DNA of 64,000 bases from Microbacterium sp. Bi121 (GTDB taxonomy: Bacteria; Actinomycetota; Actinomycetes; Actinomycetales; Microbacteriaceae). The stretch lies in contig NZ_CAKKLJ010000001.1 of assembly GCF_918698005.1 (NCBI RefSeq), forward strand, positions 248,001 through 312,000. The letters run 5' to 3'. The position numbers and the translations under genes were made by a program. The notes under the pieces were generated by a model, which saw only the letters and a program-made list of their open reading frames with translations, was not told the origin of the DNA and made no database searches. Shown here one piece after another: positions 1-7,949 of this stretch (within the stretch, counting starts at the first letter, position 1; the number at the start of each line of letters is the position of its first letter).

Positions 1-620
1 TGACGGTGGTGGGGAACCCCGCCAACACCAATGCGCTGATCGCCGCGGCATCCGCCGACGGAGTGCCGGCCGACCGATTCTCGGCCCTGACCCGCCTCGA
101 CGAGAACCGGGCGCGCGCGCAACTCGCCGCAGTTCTGGATGCTCCGGTCGCCAGCATCCGGCGCGTCCCGATCTGGGGCAATCACTCGGCGACCCAGTTC
201 CCCGACGTGACCCACGCGACCGTCGAGGGGCGGCCCGTCCTCGACGCGCTCGCCGAGCGAGTAGGCGACGTGCGGACCTGGCTGGAAGGGACGTTCATCC
301 CGCGGGTCGCGAAGCGGGGCGCGGAGATCATCGAGGTGCGCGGCTCGTCGTCGGTGGCATCCGCCGCGAACGCGACGATCGAGCACACGCGCGACTGGGT
401 GGCCGGCACTTCCGATTGGACCAGTGCCGGCGTCGTCTCCCGCGGCGAATACGGCGTCCCCGAGGGGCTGGTGTCGTCCTTCCCCGTTCGATCGGTCGAC
501 GGTCAGTGGCAGATCGTCGAGGGCCTCGAGTTGGATGAGTGGGCCCGTGGGCGCATCGACGCGTCCGTGGCGGAGCTCGTGGACGAGCGCGACACGGTGC
601 GCGCACTCGGGGTGCTCTGA
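1..620 (+). CDS. mdh: Malate dehydrogenase, 3' part (5' end outside window)
   Basis: The window opens inside this gene. About 205 codons are visible, roughly the C-terminal 60% of an NAD-dependent malate dehydrogenase, the cytosolic TCA-cycle enzyme that interconverts malate and oxaloacetate. The first visible residues, [13 protein letters not shown], are the conserved loop of the LDH/MDH fold. [10 protein letters not shown], about 58 residues further on, carries the catalytic histidine. The frame is open from base 3 to TGA at 618-620, and the C-terminus is of normal length for the ~328-residue actinobacterial type. A separate gene follows after 41 bases, so this looks like the end of its own unit. 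Confidence 0.95.
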   Translation, partial: TVVGNPANTNALIAAASADGVPADRFSALTRLDENRARAQLAAVLDAPVASIRRVPIWGNHSATQFPDVTHATVEGRPVLDALAERVGDVRTWLEGTFIPRVAKRGAEIIEVRGSSSVASAANATIEHTRDWVAGTSDWTSAGVVSRGEYGVPEGLVSSFPVRSVDGQWQIVEGLELDEWARGRIDASVAELVDERDTVRALGVL

Positions 621-661
621 CGCCGCGGAATCAGGGCAGAATGGATCCTGGAGGTTCGGCG

Positions 662-1108
662 ATGAGCGATGTGAACGAGACAGTGGATGCTGCACTGACG
701 AGCCCGCTGCACCTTCCGCACGCGGCGGCGGAGTGTCCCAAGTGCCTGGCGAACGACGACCACGGCTGGTGGTCAGCACGCCCGGAGGGAACGCGCCTGG
801 TCGGCCTGGTGGTGGCCCGTGACGGGATGCCGTCCGTCACCGAGCAGCGCGACGACCTCACCCGCTTCGGGGTGCCGATCGAGGGATTCCGGCACCCGGC
901 CCCCGACATCCTCGAAAGCTGGGAGGACCGCGTCACCCGTCTGCTCGACACCCTCCAGCGCGGTGACGTAGTCGTCGTCGCGAACGTGCACGCGCTCGGA
1001 CGCGACCGCGACGAGGAGACCCGCACCGCTGCGGCCCTCCGCAGCCGCGGCATCATGGTGAAGGTGCTCGGCCACCACGCACGGCACCTCGCCGACGCCG
1101 CGCGCTGA
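662..1108 (+). CDS. Serine-recombinase (resolvase) N-domain-like protein lacking the catalytic Ser
   Basis: This is a 148-residue protein. The ATG at 662 is preceded by a good Shine-Dalgarno (GGAGG at about 649-653), which decides it over upstream starts. Residues ~45-145 resemble the N-terminal domain of serine recombinases: a GLVVARDG strand where resolvases have YxRVS, then EQRDDLTRFGV, RLLDTLQRGDVVVV and HALGRDRDEE, matching the LDxLRxGDxVVVxxLDRLGR core. The serine nucleophile position reads Asp-Gly, and there is no DNA-binding or zinc-ribbon C-domain. It is therefore probably not a recombinase but a stand-alone family using the fold. A short N-terminal CPKC pair could bind metal. It lies between mdh and the secretion island and its role is unknown. 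Confidence 0.75.
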   Translation: MSDVNETVDAALTSPLHLPHAAAECPKCLANDDHGWWSARPEGTRLVGLVVARDGMPSVTEQRDDLTRFGVPIEGFRHPAPDILESWEDRVTRLLDTLQRGDVVVVANVHALGRDRDEETRTAAALRSRGIMVKVLGHHARHLADAAR

Positions 1109-1114
1109 GCCGAC

Positions 1115-1810
1115 TCAGGCGTCGTACGGCGCGACCGGGAGATCGGTGTCGGCCGGCTGCGGCGTCACCGGCGTGCCGTCCTCGTTGCGGTAGATCGGGC
1201 TGCCGTCCTGCGGGAAGTAGAACCGCGGTTGCCAGTCCGGCCCTTCGAACGCCGGGAACCGCTGCGCGGCACCCGTGTAGATAAGACCATCGAACACCAT
1301 GTCGGACAGGTCACCCGCATCGCCGGGGAAGCATCCGGTTGTCGCCGATACCTCCACCAGGCCGCGCGCCGGCCGCACGGTCACCACGCCGCGACCGACC
1401 GTCGCGTCGGTGGCGATGACGTTGATCTCACGGTTCTCGCCCTCGCCGAGAACGGTCGTCGAGGGCTCCATCCCCGCGCTCTCGAAAGCGGATGAGGCGT
1501 CCGCTGCGACGGCATCCGCATCGACCCCGTCCATGGCGAGCGTGCGCACCCAGGAGAACGCGTACCCGCGGTCGGCGCCTCCGTCGATCCGGCAGGCGAT
1601 CGGCGATGCGCCGTAGGACTCCACCGTCCACTCCCCCTCGTGGATCGCCATGATCACCGAGTGCATCACCGTCGCATACTCGACGTAACGTGCCTCGCCA
1701 TCCCGGTACAGGGCGTCACCCGTCGGCGCCGCAGACCCGCAGCCCGTCATCACAACCGCCATTCCTGCGACCAGGGCCGCAATCACTCCGCCTCGGAATG
1801 CACCGCGCAT
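1115..1810 (-). CDS. Putative lipoprotein at the end of the secretion island
   Basis: This 231-residue protein has a short basic N-terminus, a hydrophobic stretch and a lipobox (VMTGC, Cys about residue 24). It should therefore be exported, lipidated and anchored on the outer face of the membrane. The rest is a soluble alpha/beta-looking domain that I do not recognise, with two further cysteines (ACRID and TGCFP) that could pair outside the cell. It starts 15 bases after the DUF1023 hydrolase gene and is probably the last gene of that transcript, which ties it to the ESX-like region. No enzymatic motif is visible, and the function is open. Confidence 0.75.
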   Translation of the reverse strand: MRGAFRGGVIAALVAGMAVVMTGCGSAAPTGDALYRDGEARYVEYATVMHSVIMAIHEGEWTVESYGASPIACRIDGGADRGYAFSWVRTLAMDGVDADAVAADASSAFESAGMEPSTTVLGEGENREINVIATDATVGRGVVTVRPARGLVEVSATTGCFPGDAGDLSDMVFDGLIYTGAAQRFPAFEGPDWQPRFYFPQDGSPIYRNEDGTPVTPQPADTDLPVAPYDA

Positions 1811-1825
1811 CTGTCCACCGTCCGC

Positions 1826-3490
1826 TCAGAGGTCCACGAAAGCATACTCATCGCTGATCCACCAGTTGCCCTCGTCCCAGAAGCCGCGCTCGCTTCCCTC
1901 GCCGTCGCGCTCCGTACCCGGCTCGCCCGTCCGGACGATCTCAGCCACGTTGTAGAACGACTCGCTTCCTGGCTCGAGGTACGCGCCGGCGCCGAGCGCA
2001 CCGTGCCCGGTGGCGGCAGGAAGCGGCCGCCCGTCGCTGTCAACGCCGCCGTCGCTGTCGAAAACGGTCACGTCGGTCAGCCGCTCGGGCGACACCGAGT
2101 GGCCGATGGCGGTTCCCCGCCCGATGCGGGCGACCGCGTCGTCCTCGGAAACGGTCGCGTAGACGCGAGGAGGGTCGCCGTCGGTGAGGTTCGCGATCAC
2201 CGCGTCGTCGTTCGGGAAGCCGGCCGAGCCGACGGCGATGAGGCTGGTGACGCCGAGTCCGTCGGACGATGAACCGATCGCGAGAGCGGCGGTCGTGCTG
2301 CCGTAGGAGTGGGCGATCACGTTGATGTCGGCTGCCGGCGACAGCGCGCTCAGCCCTCGCAGGTAGGAGCCCAACGCGGCGGCGCCATCCTGCGCACGCC
2401 CCATGCCCGGCTCCTCGAGGAGGTTCGGGGTGTCGTATCCGAACCAGACCACGGTGGCCGTTCCATCGCCCGCAGCGCGGTTGAGCGCTCTGGCCGACTC
2501 GCCCCATGCATGCATGTCGCCGACGTTCCCGTTCATGCCGGGGACGAGCGTGTTGATCTCGGAAGCCGTCGCGAGGTCGCCGTGCGCGATCGCGGCGGTG
2601 ACCTGTTCCGAGCCGTCGGGGTCGAACGAGATCAGGCTCGGGGGCGGAGATCCCTCCGTCTCGAGTGCCCGCCTGATGGCCTCGAGCTCCTCGCGCCTGT
2701 CGCCGTCCGGCTCTGTGGCGAGCATCGCGTCGAGACGACCACGGTTCAGCGTGCTCCGAACGTCGTAGGGGATGCCGTCGAGATTGCCGAGGAGGTCGGG
2801 ATGCGCCGCGATCAACTCGGGATGCATCTCCGGATGCTCGTTCCACAGTGCGCGTACGTGGGCGGGGTCAGTGGTACCGATGAGACGCTCGAAGACGGCA
2901 CGCGCCTCGGGAGTCATTCCGGCCGAGCCCGCGGAGGCGAGCGCGGCGAGCGCGGCGTCGTACGCAGACGACCACTGGGCGAAGTACTCCCCGTGCTCGG
3001 CGATGAGGCTCGACAGCCGCTGCCAGGCGAGGTCGCGGGTCTGGGCCGCCTCGGTCGCGTTGTTCTGCGTCAGCGCGGCGAGACCGTCCCACTCGCTGCC
3101 GACGGTCGACAGAGCGAGGGTCGCGGCGTCGTCGGCGGCTGCGCTGCTCTGCGCCCATTCGCCATGGGCGACCTCGATGTCGTCGATCAGAGCGTTCGCC
3201 GGTTGCGCGTACCGCTCGTATGCATCGGCGTACTCCTGCAGAACCATCCCGAGCAGCGTCGCCTCACTGATGTCTGCGGTGAGTGCGTCGAGCAGCGCCT
3301 CAGCGTCGCCGCGCGCCGAGGTCACCCGCACTCCCGCGCCCGGCAGGTTCTTCGCGAGCACTGCGGCTGTGTGCAGGTCGTCGAGGCGATCGGCGACCCG
3401 TGTCAGCTGCATGCCCCACCACGACATCGTCCCCGCGTCGCCCTCGATGCGCACAGGCACCGAGAGCCGGCCCGAACCCGCGCTCGTCAC
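1826..3490 (-). CDS. DUF1023 alpha/beta-hydrolase with helical ESX-like N-terminal region
   Basis: This protein has 554 residues. Residues ~1-200 are mostly helical and Ala/Glu-rich, with a WWGMQLTRVADRL start reminiscent of ESX-type substrate domains. Residues ~330-500 match the Abhydrolase_8 (DUF1023) family: TVVWFGYDTPN followed by the nucleophile elbow AHSYGST (Ser near residue 400), with a possible catalytic His in TGHGALGAGAY. Family members are serine hydrolases of unknown substrate often found beside WXG100 genes. Its start overlaps the end of the 97-residue ESX-like gene by four bases (ATGA), so the two are translationally coupled and may form a secreted pair. Export by T7SS is inference from context. 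Confidence 0.85.
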   Translation of the reverse strand: MTSAGSGRLSVPVRIEGDAGTMSWWGMQLTRVADRLDDLHTAAVLAKNLPGAGVRVTSARGDAEALLDALTADISEATLLGMVLQEYADAYERYAQPANALIDDIEVAHGEWAQSSAAADDAATLALSTVGSEWDGLAALTQNNATEAAQTRDLAWQRLSSLIAEHGEYFAQWSSAYDAALAALASAGSAGMTPEARAVFERLIGTTDPAHVRALWNEHPEMHPELIAAHPDLLGNLDGIPYDVRSTLNRGRLDAMLATEPDGDRREELEAIRRALETEGSPPPSLISFDPDGSEQVTAAIAHGDLATASEINTLVPGMNGNVGDMHAWGESARALNRAAGDGTATVVWFGYDTPNLLEEPGMGRAQDGAAALGSYLRGLSALSPAADINVIAHSYGSTTAALAIGSSSDGLGVTSLIAVGSAGFPNDDAVIANLTDGDPPRVYATVSEDDAVARIGRGTAIGHSVSPERLTDVTVFDSDGGVDSDGRPLPAATGHGALGAGAYLEPGSESFYNVAEIVRTGEPGTERDGEGSERGFWDEGNWWISDEYAFVDL

Positions 3491-3780
3491 GGCGTCTCAG
3501 GTCCCGTCAACTCTTCATCGAGTTGCGTGAAACTGTCCGCTATGGCGCGCGTCGTCGCGGACAGCTCCGCCCCGGAGATCGCGCGCTTCAGCGCCTCCGT
3601 GTGCAATGCGCTCAGTCGTCGGTGCAGCTCCAAACGCAGAGTCGCCCGCGAGTCGGGGTTCTCGACGCCGGCATCCTCCGACTGCAGATCGGCCGCCTGC
3701 ATCGTCAAGTCTCCGGTGGCAGTCTGAGCAGCTTGGGAGGCCGCCGTCAGCTCTGCGCGGAAGATCTCGACATCGGCCAT
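3487..3780 (-). CDS. Small helical WXG100/ESX-like protein
   Basis: This 97-residue protein is predicted to be two helices (MADVEIFRAELTAASQAA, then a second long helix after VENPDSRATL). That is the size and layout of ESX secretion partners, although no WxG turn is visible. The ATG at 3780 has a good ribosome-binding site (GGAGGGC eight bases upstream) and a plausible -10 (TAGTCT, minus strand 3825-3820). It overlaps the DUF1023 gene by four bases, so it is most likely the chaperone-like partner of that hydrolase. Assignment to the WXG100 superfamily rests on size, helicity and context. Confidence 0.7.
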   Translation of the reverse strand: MADVEIFRAELTAASQAAQTATGDLTMQAADLQSEDAGVENPDSRATLRLELHRRLSALHTEALKRAISGAELSATTRAIADSFTQLDEELTGPETP

Positions 3781-3842
3781 GCTGCCCTCCCGTGATCACA
3801 CACCGCTCACTGTCGCTCACAGACTAGGGCGGTCACGCACGC

Positions 3843-3872
3843 GCGGGCATGGGCATGAGTGCCCATGCCCGC
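3843..3872. terminator. Perfect 13-bp hairpin between FHA gene and ESX-like gene
   Basis: GCGGGCATGGGCA (3843-3855), a four-base TGAG loop and TGCCCATGCCCGC (3860-3872) form a perfect inverted repeat just downstream of the FHA gene stop (3894) and upstream of the next unit's -10. The position fits a transcription terminator for the toxin/FHA unit. There is no U-tract, as is common in high-GC actinobacteria, so an operator role is also possible. Confidence 0.6.
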
Positions 3873-3893
3873 AGCACAACCCAAACGTTCCGA

Positions 3894-4676
3894 TCAGTCG
3901 TCCGCGTCGCTCTGACTCCGCAGCGCCTCGTCGTCGAGGAGCGGCAAATCGGCGCGCGTGACGACCTGCGACGTGACGGCGTACTCGACGAGACGGGCGC
4001 GTCGGTTGGTGGCGAGCTTGCCGGGCCCGCCGCGCAGGCCCTGCACTCCCATGCGGTCGAGCTTGTCGCACACGTTGTCGAGCTTGCGGTTGAACTTGCT
4101 CATGCTCCAGCCGAGGCGCTTCGCCGCATCGCTCGACGACGGCAGCTCGTTCATGCTGACGCCCTCCCGGCGCAGCATCGGTTCGGCGAGAGCGACGATC
4201 AGCTGCTTCTGCATGGTGGTGAAGCTCACGGGCATCACGGTCGTCTCGCCGCTCATCGACGCCTCGACCTGGCTGGAGACCTCGTAGGGCGCCTCTTCGG
4301 TGTGCAGGCTGAGCTCGTAGGTGACGGGTCCGGCTGTGAACACGATCACGTTGCGCTCGAACACGAGCGGCATGCGCGCACCGGGCGAGAGCCACGACTG
4401 CACGGCACCACCCGCACTGGATACCGTCGCCGCAAGGCGCACCCCGACGTTGGCCAGCCACCACAGCCCGTCATGATGCTGCAGCTCGAGGAAGTGCCGG
4501 TGCAGGTACGGGTTGTCGTCGATCTCGAGGTCGCCCTCGCGTCCGATGATGAACGGCCTGTCCGACGGCAGCTCGTGCCACTCCCCCGCGAACTCGAGGC
4601 GCAACGGTGGCGCAGCTTCCTTCGTCTTCGGCCTGTGGCCCTCTTCCACCGTCAAGGCAGGATTCAGCTCGGTCAC
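3894..4676 (-). CDS. FHA-domain protein with putative winged-helix C-terminal domain
   Basis: The protein has 260 residues from the GTG at 4676, which has a strong Shine-Dalgarno (GAGGGGG, seven bases upstream). A longer in-frame TTG at 4730 has none. Residues ~20-110 are an FHA phosphothreonine-binding domain (FIIGREGDLEI, then HRHFLEL). Residues ~160-260 look like a helix-turn-helix/winged-helix region: FTTMQKQLIVALAEPML, RLGWSMSKFNRKLDNVC, then basic NRRARLVEYAV. This suggests a cytoplasmic regulator that reads the state of the island's Ser/Thr kinase and binds DNA or another helical partner. It sits just after the toxin/immunity genes. DNA binding is inferred only from residue pattern. 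Confidence 0.75.
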   Translation of the reverse strand: MTELNPALTVEEGHRPKTKEAAPPLRLEFAGEWHELPSDRPFIIGREGDLEIDDNPYLHRHFLELQHHDGLWWLANVGVRLAATVSSAGGAVQSWLSPGARMPLVFERNVIVFTAGPVTYELSLHTEEAPYEVSSQVEASMSGETTVMPVSFTTMQKQLIVALAEPMLRREGVSMNELPSSSDAAKRLGWSMSKFNRKLDNVCDKLDRMGVQGLRGGPGKLATNRRARLVEYAVTSQVVTRADLPLLDDEALRSQSDADD

Positions 4677-4761
4677 GTGTCGACCCCCTCGGCGAATATC
4701 TTGCCACGGGGAGAGCCGGATGCGCGTCAAGCCCGGTTCGGGCGCAGGAGAGCGGAGGCCG

Positions 4762-5151
4762 TCAGTCGAACTTCGGTCGGAGTTCCTCGCGGAAAACCTT
4801 GCGGTTCCGCGGGGTCATCTTCCACCGCGTCTCATCGGTGTCCTCGAACGTCACGTTGTACTTCCCGTTGGTGCGGTCCAGTTGCACGAGCACCTGCACC
4901 GGCAACGCGTCTCCATCCTTGAAGTAGCTCGCCAGGTACGCGTCCACCGCCGGCTTGACCGCCCACGCGTCCGCCGCCACTGCGGAGATCGTGCCGTCCG
5001 GGGAGTACAGGTACCCGTGCGCCTCGTTGAATGCGCCTTCGGGGAACTCGAGGATCATGGACATCGACGCCCAGCCCTCCCGATCGATGTCCGGTCCGTC
5101 CAGGTTGTCCACCAGGGCGTGGAGAAGATCGGCGGTCACGTTCTCTGACAC
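4762..5151 (-). CDS. YezG/DUF600-type immunity protein for the adjacent nuclease toxin
   Basis: This is a 129-residue acidic cytosolic protein. The GTG at 5151 has an AAAGGA ribosome-binding site six bases upstream. The C-terminal half (VQVLVQLDRTNGKYNVTFED, then RWKMTP and ELRPKFD) follows the YezG pattern of an acidic strand, F-[ED]-[YD] and an arginine/tryptophan-containing end. YezG proteins neutralise EndoNS_2 nuclease toxins such as Bacillus YeeF. The gene begins 20 bases after a gene for exactly such a nuclease, so it is most likely the cognate immunity protein that protects the producer. The family call is moderate because it rests on pattern; the pairing is well supported by context. 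Confidence 0.72.
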   Translation of the reverse strand: MSENVTADLLHALVDNLDGPDIDREGWASMSMILEFPEGAFNEAHGYLYSPDGTISAVAADAWAVKPAVDAYLASYFKDGDALPVQVLVQLDRTNGKYNVTFEDTDETRWKMTPRNRKVFREELRPKFD

Positions 5152-5171
5152 GAGGTTCCTTTCGACGGGGT

Positions 5172-5792
5172 TCAGCGGCGGTTGATGCGGTCGAACGTCT
5201 CGCCGGAGATGTTATCGAAGGACGGGCTGCGCGTCTCGAGAATCTCACCGGTCGAAGGATCTGACACCACGTACGCCACCTGAAACCTATCAGGCCGCAC
5301 GGCGCCCGGAGGGTCGACGGAGATGCGGTAGTCGACCCGGCAGCCCTCTGCCGTCCAGTCCGCCCACTCGTTCTCCATCTTCTTCCACGCCCCGCGATTG
5401 AGGTTCGCGGCCTGTGGCACGATTCCCTCGTCGGGCGTGTCCCCGAAGAAGCGATGACCACCGAGATGACCGCCGTCATCGCCGTCCCGGCCGAGCTGCC
5501 CGATCGCGGTCGCGTTGTCGCCGCGGTCGCTGCTGCCGAAGTCGTCGAGGATGGTGCCGTTCTCCTGCACCGGCCGCCTGCTGTCGGGATCGAAGTGCGT
5601 CGTCTTCGAGTTCCTGCCACGCGTCGTGTCGATGCTGTCGAAGTTGTCGGTGTCGCGCACCTTCTTCACGACGCTGTCGAGATGCTCGTTGATCCGGTCG
5701 GTGAGCTGTGCGAGCCTGCGGTTGAGATCGCCACCGGCGTCGTCGACCGAGTTCTTCACCTTGCGCATGACCTCGCGTGCGGCCTTGCTCAT
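5172..5792 (-). CDS. Toxin A: DNA/RNA non-specific endonuclease (EndoNS_2 type), stand-alone
   Basis: The 206-residue protein starts with a helical region (residues 1-50) and a variable linker. Residues ~100-190 match the EndoNS_2 nuclease of polymorphic toxins: GDDGGHLGGHRFFG (general-base His), VPQAANLNRGAWKKMENEW (metal-site Asn in NLNRG), then a strand region ending PDRFQVAYVV. It should cleave nucleic acid in a target cell. Its ATG overlaps the stop of the upstream delivery gene (TGATG), so the two proteins are made together. In most known T7SS toxins the delivery and nuclease domains are one polypeptide; here they are separate. The YezG-like immunity gene follows. Confidence 0.85.
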   Translation of the reverse strand: MSKAAREVMRKVKNSVDDAGGDLNRRLAQLTDRINEHLDSVVKKVRDTDNFDSIDTTRGRNSKTTHFDPDSRRPVQENGTILDDFGSSDRGDNATAIGQLGRDGDDGGHLGGHRFFGDTPDEGIVPQAANLNRGAWKKMENEWADWTAEGCRVDYRISVDPPGAVRPDRFQVAYVVSDPSTGEILETRSPSFDNISGETFDRINRR

Positions 5793-6499
5793 CAGTCGTC
5801 TCCTCCGAAGTCGAGAGCGGAGAACTCCGTGAAGAAGTTCGATGTCAGCGTCGAGATGTCCGCGCCGTGAAGCTTCATCTCCGTCTGCGCATCCTCGAGC
5901 GCCTGCAGATCCGCGTAGAACTCATCTGTGTCGCCGACCGCGCTCTCCACCATCGGCGCATCCAGGATCGCGTCGATGACCGCCGGCAGCTGCTCGGCCA
6001 TCGGCTCGATCACCATCGGCGCGAGCTGCTCGATCAACTGCTCCACCACGATGTCGACCGCAGCGTTCAGGAGCTTCTTCTTGATCAGGAGCATCGGCCC
6101 CGCGCCCATCGCGGTGATCGGATTCGTCAGCATTCCCACCAGGGCGATCATCGTCGTCGTGACATCGAAGATCACCTTCATCTTCAACCCGAGGATCACC
6201 TCGGCACCCACATCCATCGCCGTCGACGCGGGCGGCATGATGTCGATCAGCTTCTGCAGGTTCTGCGAACGATTGGTGTTCCAGGCGCTCAGCGTCGCGG
6301 GTCCGGTCTGCCCTCGCATCGCCGCACCCAGATCACCGTTGATCTTGCGGTCGACCGCCTGGACGACCGACTCCAGATCGGTCCCGAGATTGCGGACCAG
6401 AGTCGCGCCCTTGCGAACCTCATCCTCATCGATATCCGGCCAGTCGAATCCCAGCTTCTCCATCACCCAGACAAGCTCATTCGGCAACATCATTCCCAC
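5792..6499 (-). CDS. WXG100_2-type delivery protein A (235 aa)
   Basis: The protein has 235 residues from the GTG at 6499, preceded by GGAGGGGG. The N-terminus LPNELVWVMEKLGFDWP and the following DIDEDEVRKGATLVRNL match the CpnT-like WXG100_2 domain that targets actinobacterial toxins to T7SS. A central hydrophobic part (TTMIALVGMLTNPI) and a helical C-terminus with FYADLQALEDAQ, a YxxxLxxxD arrangement like ESX secretion signals, follow. By eye it is close to 90% identical to delivery protein C and more distant from B. It is coupled to toxin A by a TGATG overlap and likely escorts it to the EssC motor. Confidence 0.82.
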   Translation of the reverse strand: MGMMLPNELVWVMEKLGFDWPDIDEDEVRKGATLVRNLGTDLESVVQAVDRKINGDLGAAMRGQTGPATLSAWNTNRSQNLQKLIDIMPPASTAMDVGAEVILGLKMKVIFDVTTTMIALVGMLTNPITAMGAGPMLLIKKKLLNAAVDIVVEQLIEQLAPMVIEPMAEQLPAVIDAILDAPMVESAVGDTDEFYADLQALEDAQTEMKLHGADISTLTSNFFTEFSALDFGGDD

Positions 6500-6522
6500 G
6501 GTGGCACCCCCTCCTGCACACG

Positions 6523-6566
6523 ACTGTAGGCAACGATCACCGAGATGACGATGGGTACTGCTTCCC
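6523..6566 (-). promoter_or_regulatory. Weaker copy of the effector-cassette promoter (cassette A)
   Basis: Read on the minus strand, GGG, eight bases, CCCATCG (6566-6549) and a -10-like TACAGT (6528-6523) precede delivery gene A. The order and spacing resemble the two better copies upstream of genes B and C, but the palindrome is shorter and spaced differently by a few bases. Confidence 0.4.
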
Positions 6567-6587
6567 GGGTGGATCTGCCCGAAGGCT

Positions 6588-7220
6588 TCAGTCGCGCCCG
6601 GGGTGGTCGACCTTCACGCTGACGAAGCGCGAGTCCGGGATCTCCTCGATCTCCACGGTGGCGCCGTCGAGTGCTCCCGATTCCAGCCCGAATCGCGTCT
6701 CGAGGTCGCTCTGGCCGAGTCGGCTCAGGTCGCTCGCCTCGCTCGCCGGCGCGAGGAAGCGCATGTCGCCGTCCTGCCGGCCGTACTTGTCGGGGTCGTC
6801 CTGCCCGATGGCATCCTCGTAGAGCTCCTCGACGAGCTGACCCGGCACCTTCTTCGGTACGCCCTTGACCTCGTCGACGATGTCTCCGGGGATGTCGCGG
6901 ATGCTCTTGCCCACCGACCGGCCAAGGTCCTGTACGAGGTTGTAGTCCGGCTCGGCGTGACGGGGCACGTGTCCATGTGTCTCGATGCCGCGGGAGACGT
7001 CGGTGAGGATGTCGTACTTCTTCGCGTGCGAAGTCGGCTTCTCAGCACGATGACGAGGCACGCTGGCCGCACCGCTGCGGTCCGTGCCGCGCACGCGATC
7101 GGCATCCGCACGATGCCGGCCGCCGCGCTTGCGGAAAGCTCCGGCGAAACCTGTCTTGAACTCGCGCCCCGCTCCGTCGACGGCATCGACGAGGTCCTTC
7201 ATCAGCCTTTTCAGTTGCAT
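6588..7220 (-). CDS. Toxin B: probable truncated/orphan toxin of cassette B
   Basis: This 210-residue, strongly basic protein begins two bases after delivery gene B stops. It has a helical start (MQLKRLMKDLVDAVDGAG), an Arg/His-rich linker and a C-terminal part GDMRFLAPASEASDL ... LETRFGLESGAL that parallels toxin C (GDNQTFLMPTD ... IESQLGLNPGDL). It stops (HPGRD) just where toxin C continues into its conserved PSGNETGAN...EAV end. Another frame downstream (about 6588-6550) reads KPSGRSTREAV, which looks like a remnant of that end. Only 88 bases separate it from the next gene, so there is no immunity gene. The toxin is probably frameshifted and inactive, or it is a divergent type. Confidence 0.6.
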   Translation of the reverse strand: MQLKRLMKDLVDAVDGAGREFKTGFAGAFRKRGGRHRADADRVRGTDRSGAASVPRHRAEKPTSHAKKYDILTDVSRGIETHGHVPRHAEPDYNLVQDLGRSVGKSIRDIPGDIVDEVKGVPKKVPGQLVEELYEDAIGQDDPDKYGRQDGDMRFLAPASEASDLSRLGQSDLETRFGLESGALDGATVEIEEIPDSRFVSVKVDHPGRD

Positions 7221-7222
7221 GA

Positions 7223-7930
7223 TCAGTCTCCTGAGATCTGCAGGTTGGCTAGGTCGGCGAGAAGGCGGTCGGTCAGGTCCTCGACGTCCGCGGCGTGCGC
7301 GTCCATGTCGTCGGCGGCCTGGTCGAGCGCCTGGAGGTCGGCGTAGAACTCGTCGACGTCGCCGATGTTGTCTTCCACCACCGGCGCCTCGAGCAGTCGG
7401 AGCACGAGCCCGGGCACCTGCTCGGCCAGCGGGTCGAGCGCCAGCGGCAGCACCTGGTTGATCACCTGCTCGAGAGTGGCCTCCATCGCCATCGAGAACA
7501 GCTTCTTACGGGCGAGGATCAGAAGGGCCGCTCCGCCGGCGCCGAACGGCCCGGCCGCGAGAAGGGGGACGAGCTGGGCGAGCGTGAGCGTGACCTCGAC
7601 GATCACCTTGACCTTGAGCGCGAGGACGATGTCTGCGGCGATGTCGATGCCGGTCGACGCCGGGCCCAGGATATCGAGCAGCTGCTGGACGTTCCCGGAA
7701 CGGTTGCGATTCCACGCGGCGACGTGGCCGGTGCCGATGTTCCCTCTCATCGACGCTGCGATGTCGCCGTTGATGCGGCGATCGGCCGCCTGGACGAGCG
7801 TCTCCATGTCGTCGCGATACGTGCGCACCAGCTGTGCGGCCTTCCGGACCTCGTCCTCATCGATATCGGGCCATTCCAGTCCGAGCTTGTCCATGACCCA
7901 GATCAGCTCGTTCGGCAGCATCATTCCCAC
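7223..7930 (-). CDS. WXG100_2-type delivery protein B (235 aa)
   Basis: The GTG at 7930 is chosen because GGAGG lies seven bases upstream and because it gives exactly 235 residues, as in paralogues A and C. The longer open frame to 7996 runs through the promoter. It has the same CpnT-like WXG100_2 N-terminus (MLPNELIWVMDKLGLEWP) and C-terminal FYADLQALDQAADD. It has diverged more than A and C from each other, for example in the central KVIVEVTLTLAQLVPLL segment. It is expected to carry toxin B to the T7SS motor. Its own promoter with palindrome lies directly upstream. Confidence 0.82.
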   Translation of the reverse strand: MGMMLPNELIWVMDKLGLEWPDIDEDEVRKAAQLVRTYRDDMETLVQAADRRINGDIAASMRGNIGTGHVAAWNRNRSGNVQQLLDILGPASTGIDIAADIVLALKVKVIVEVTLTLAQLVPLLAAGPFGAGGAALLILARKKLFSMAMEATLEQVINQVLPLALDPLAEQVPGLVLRLLEAPVVEDNIGDVDEFYADLQALDQAADDMDAHAADVEDLTDRLLADLANLQISGD

Positions 7931-7949
7931 GTCGGCACCTCCGTCAGCG

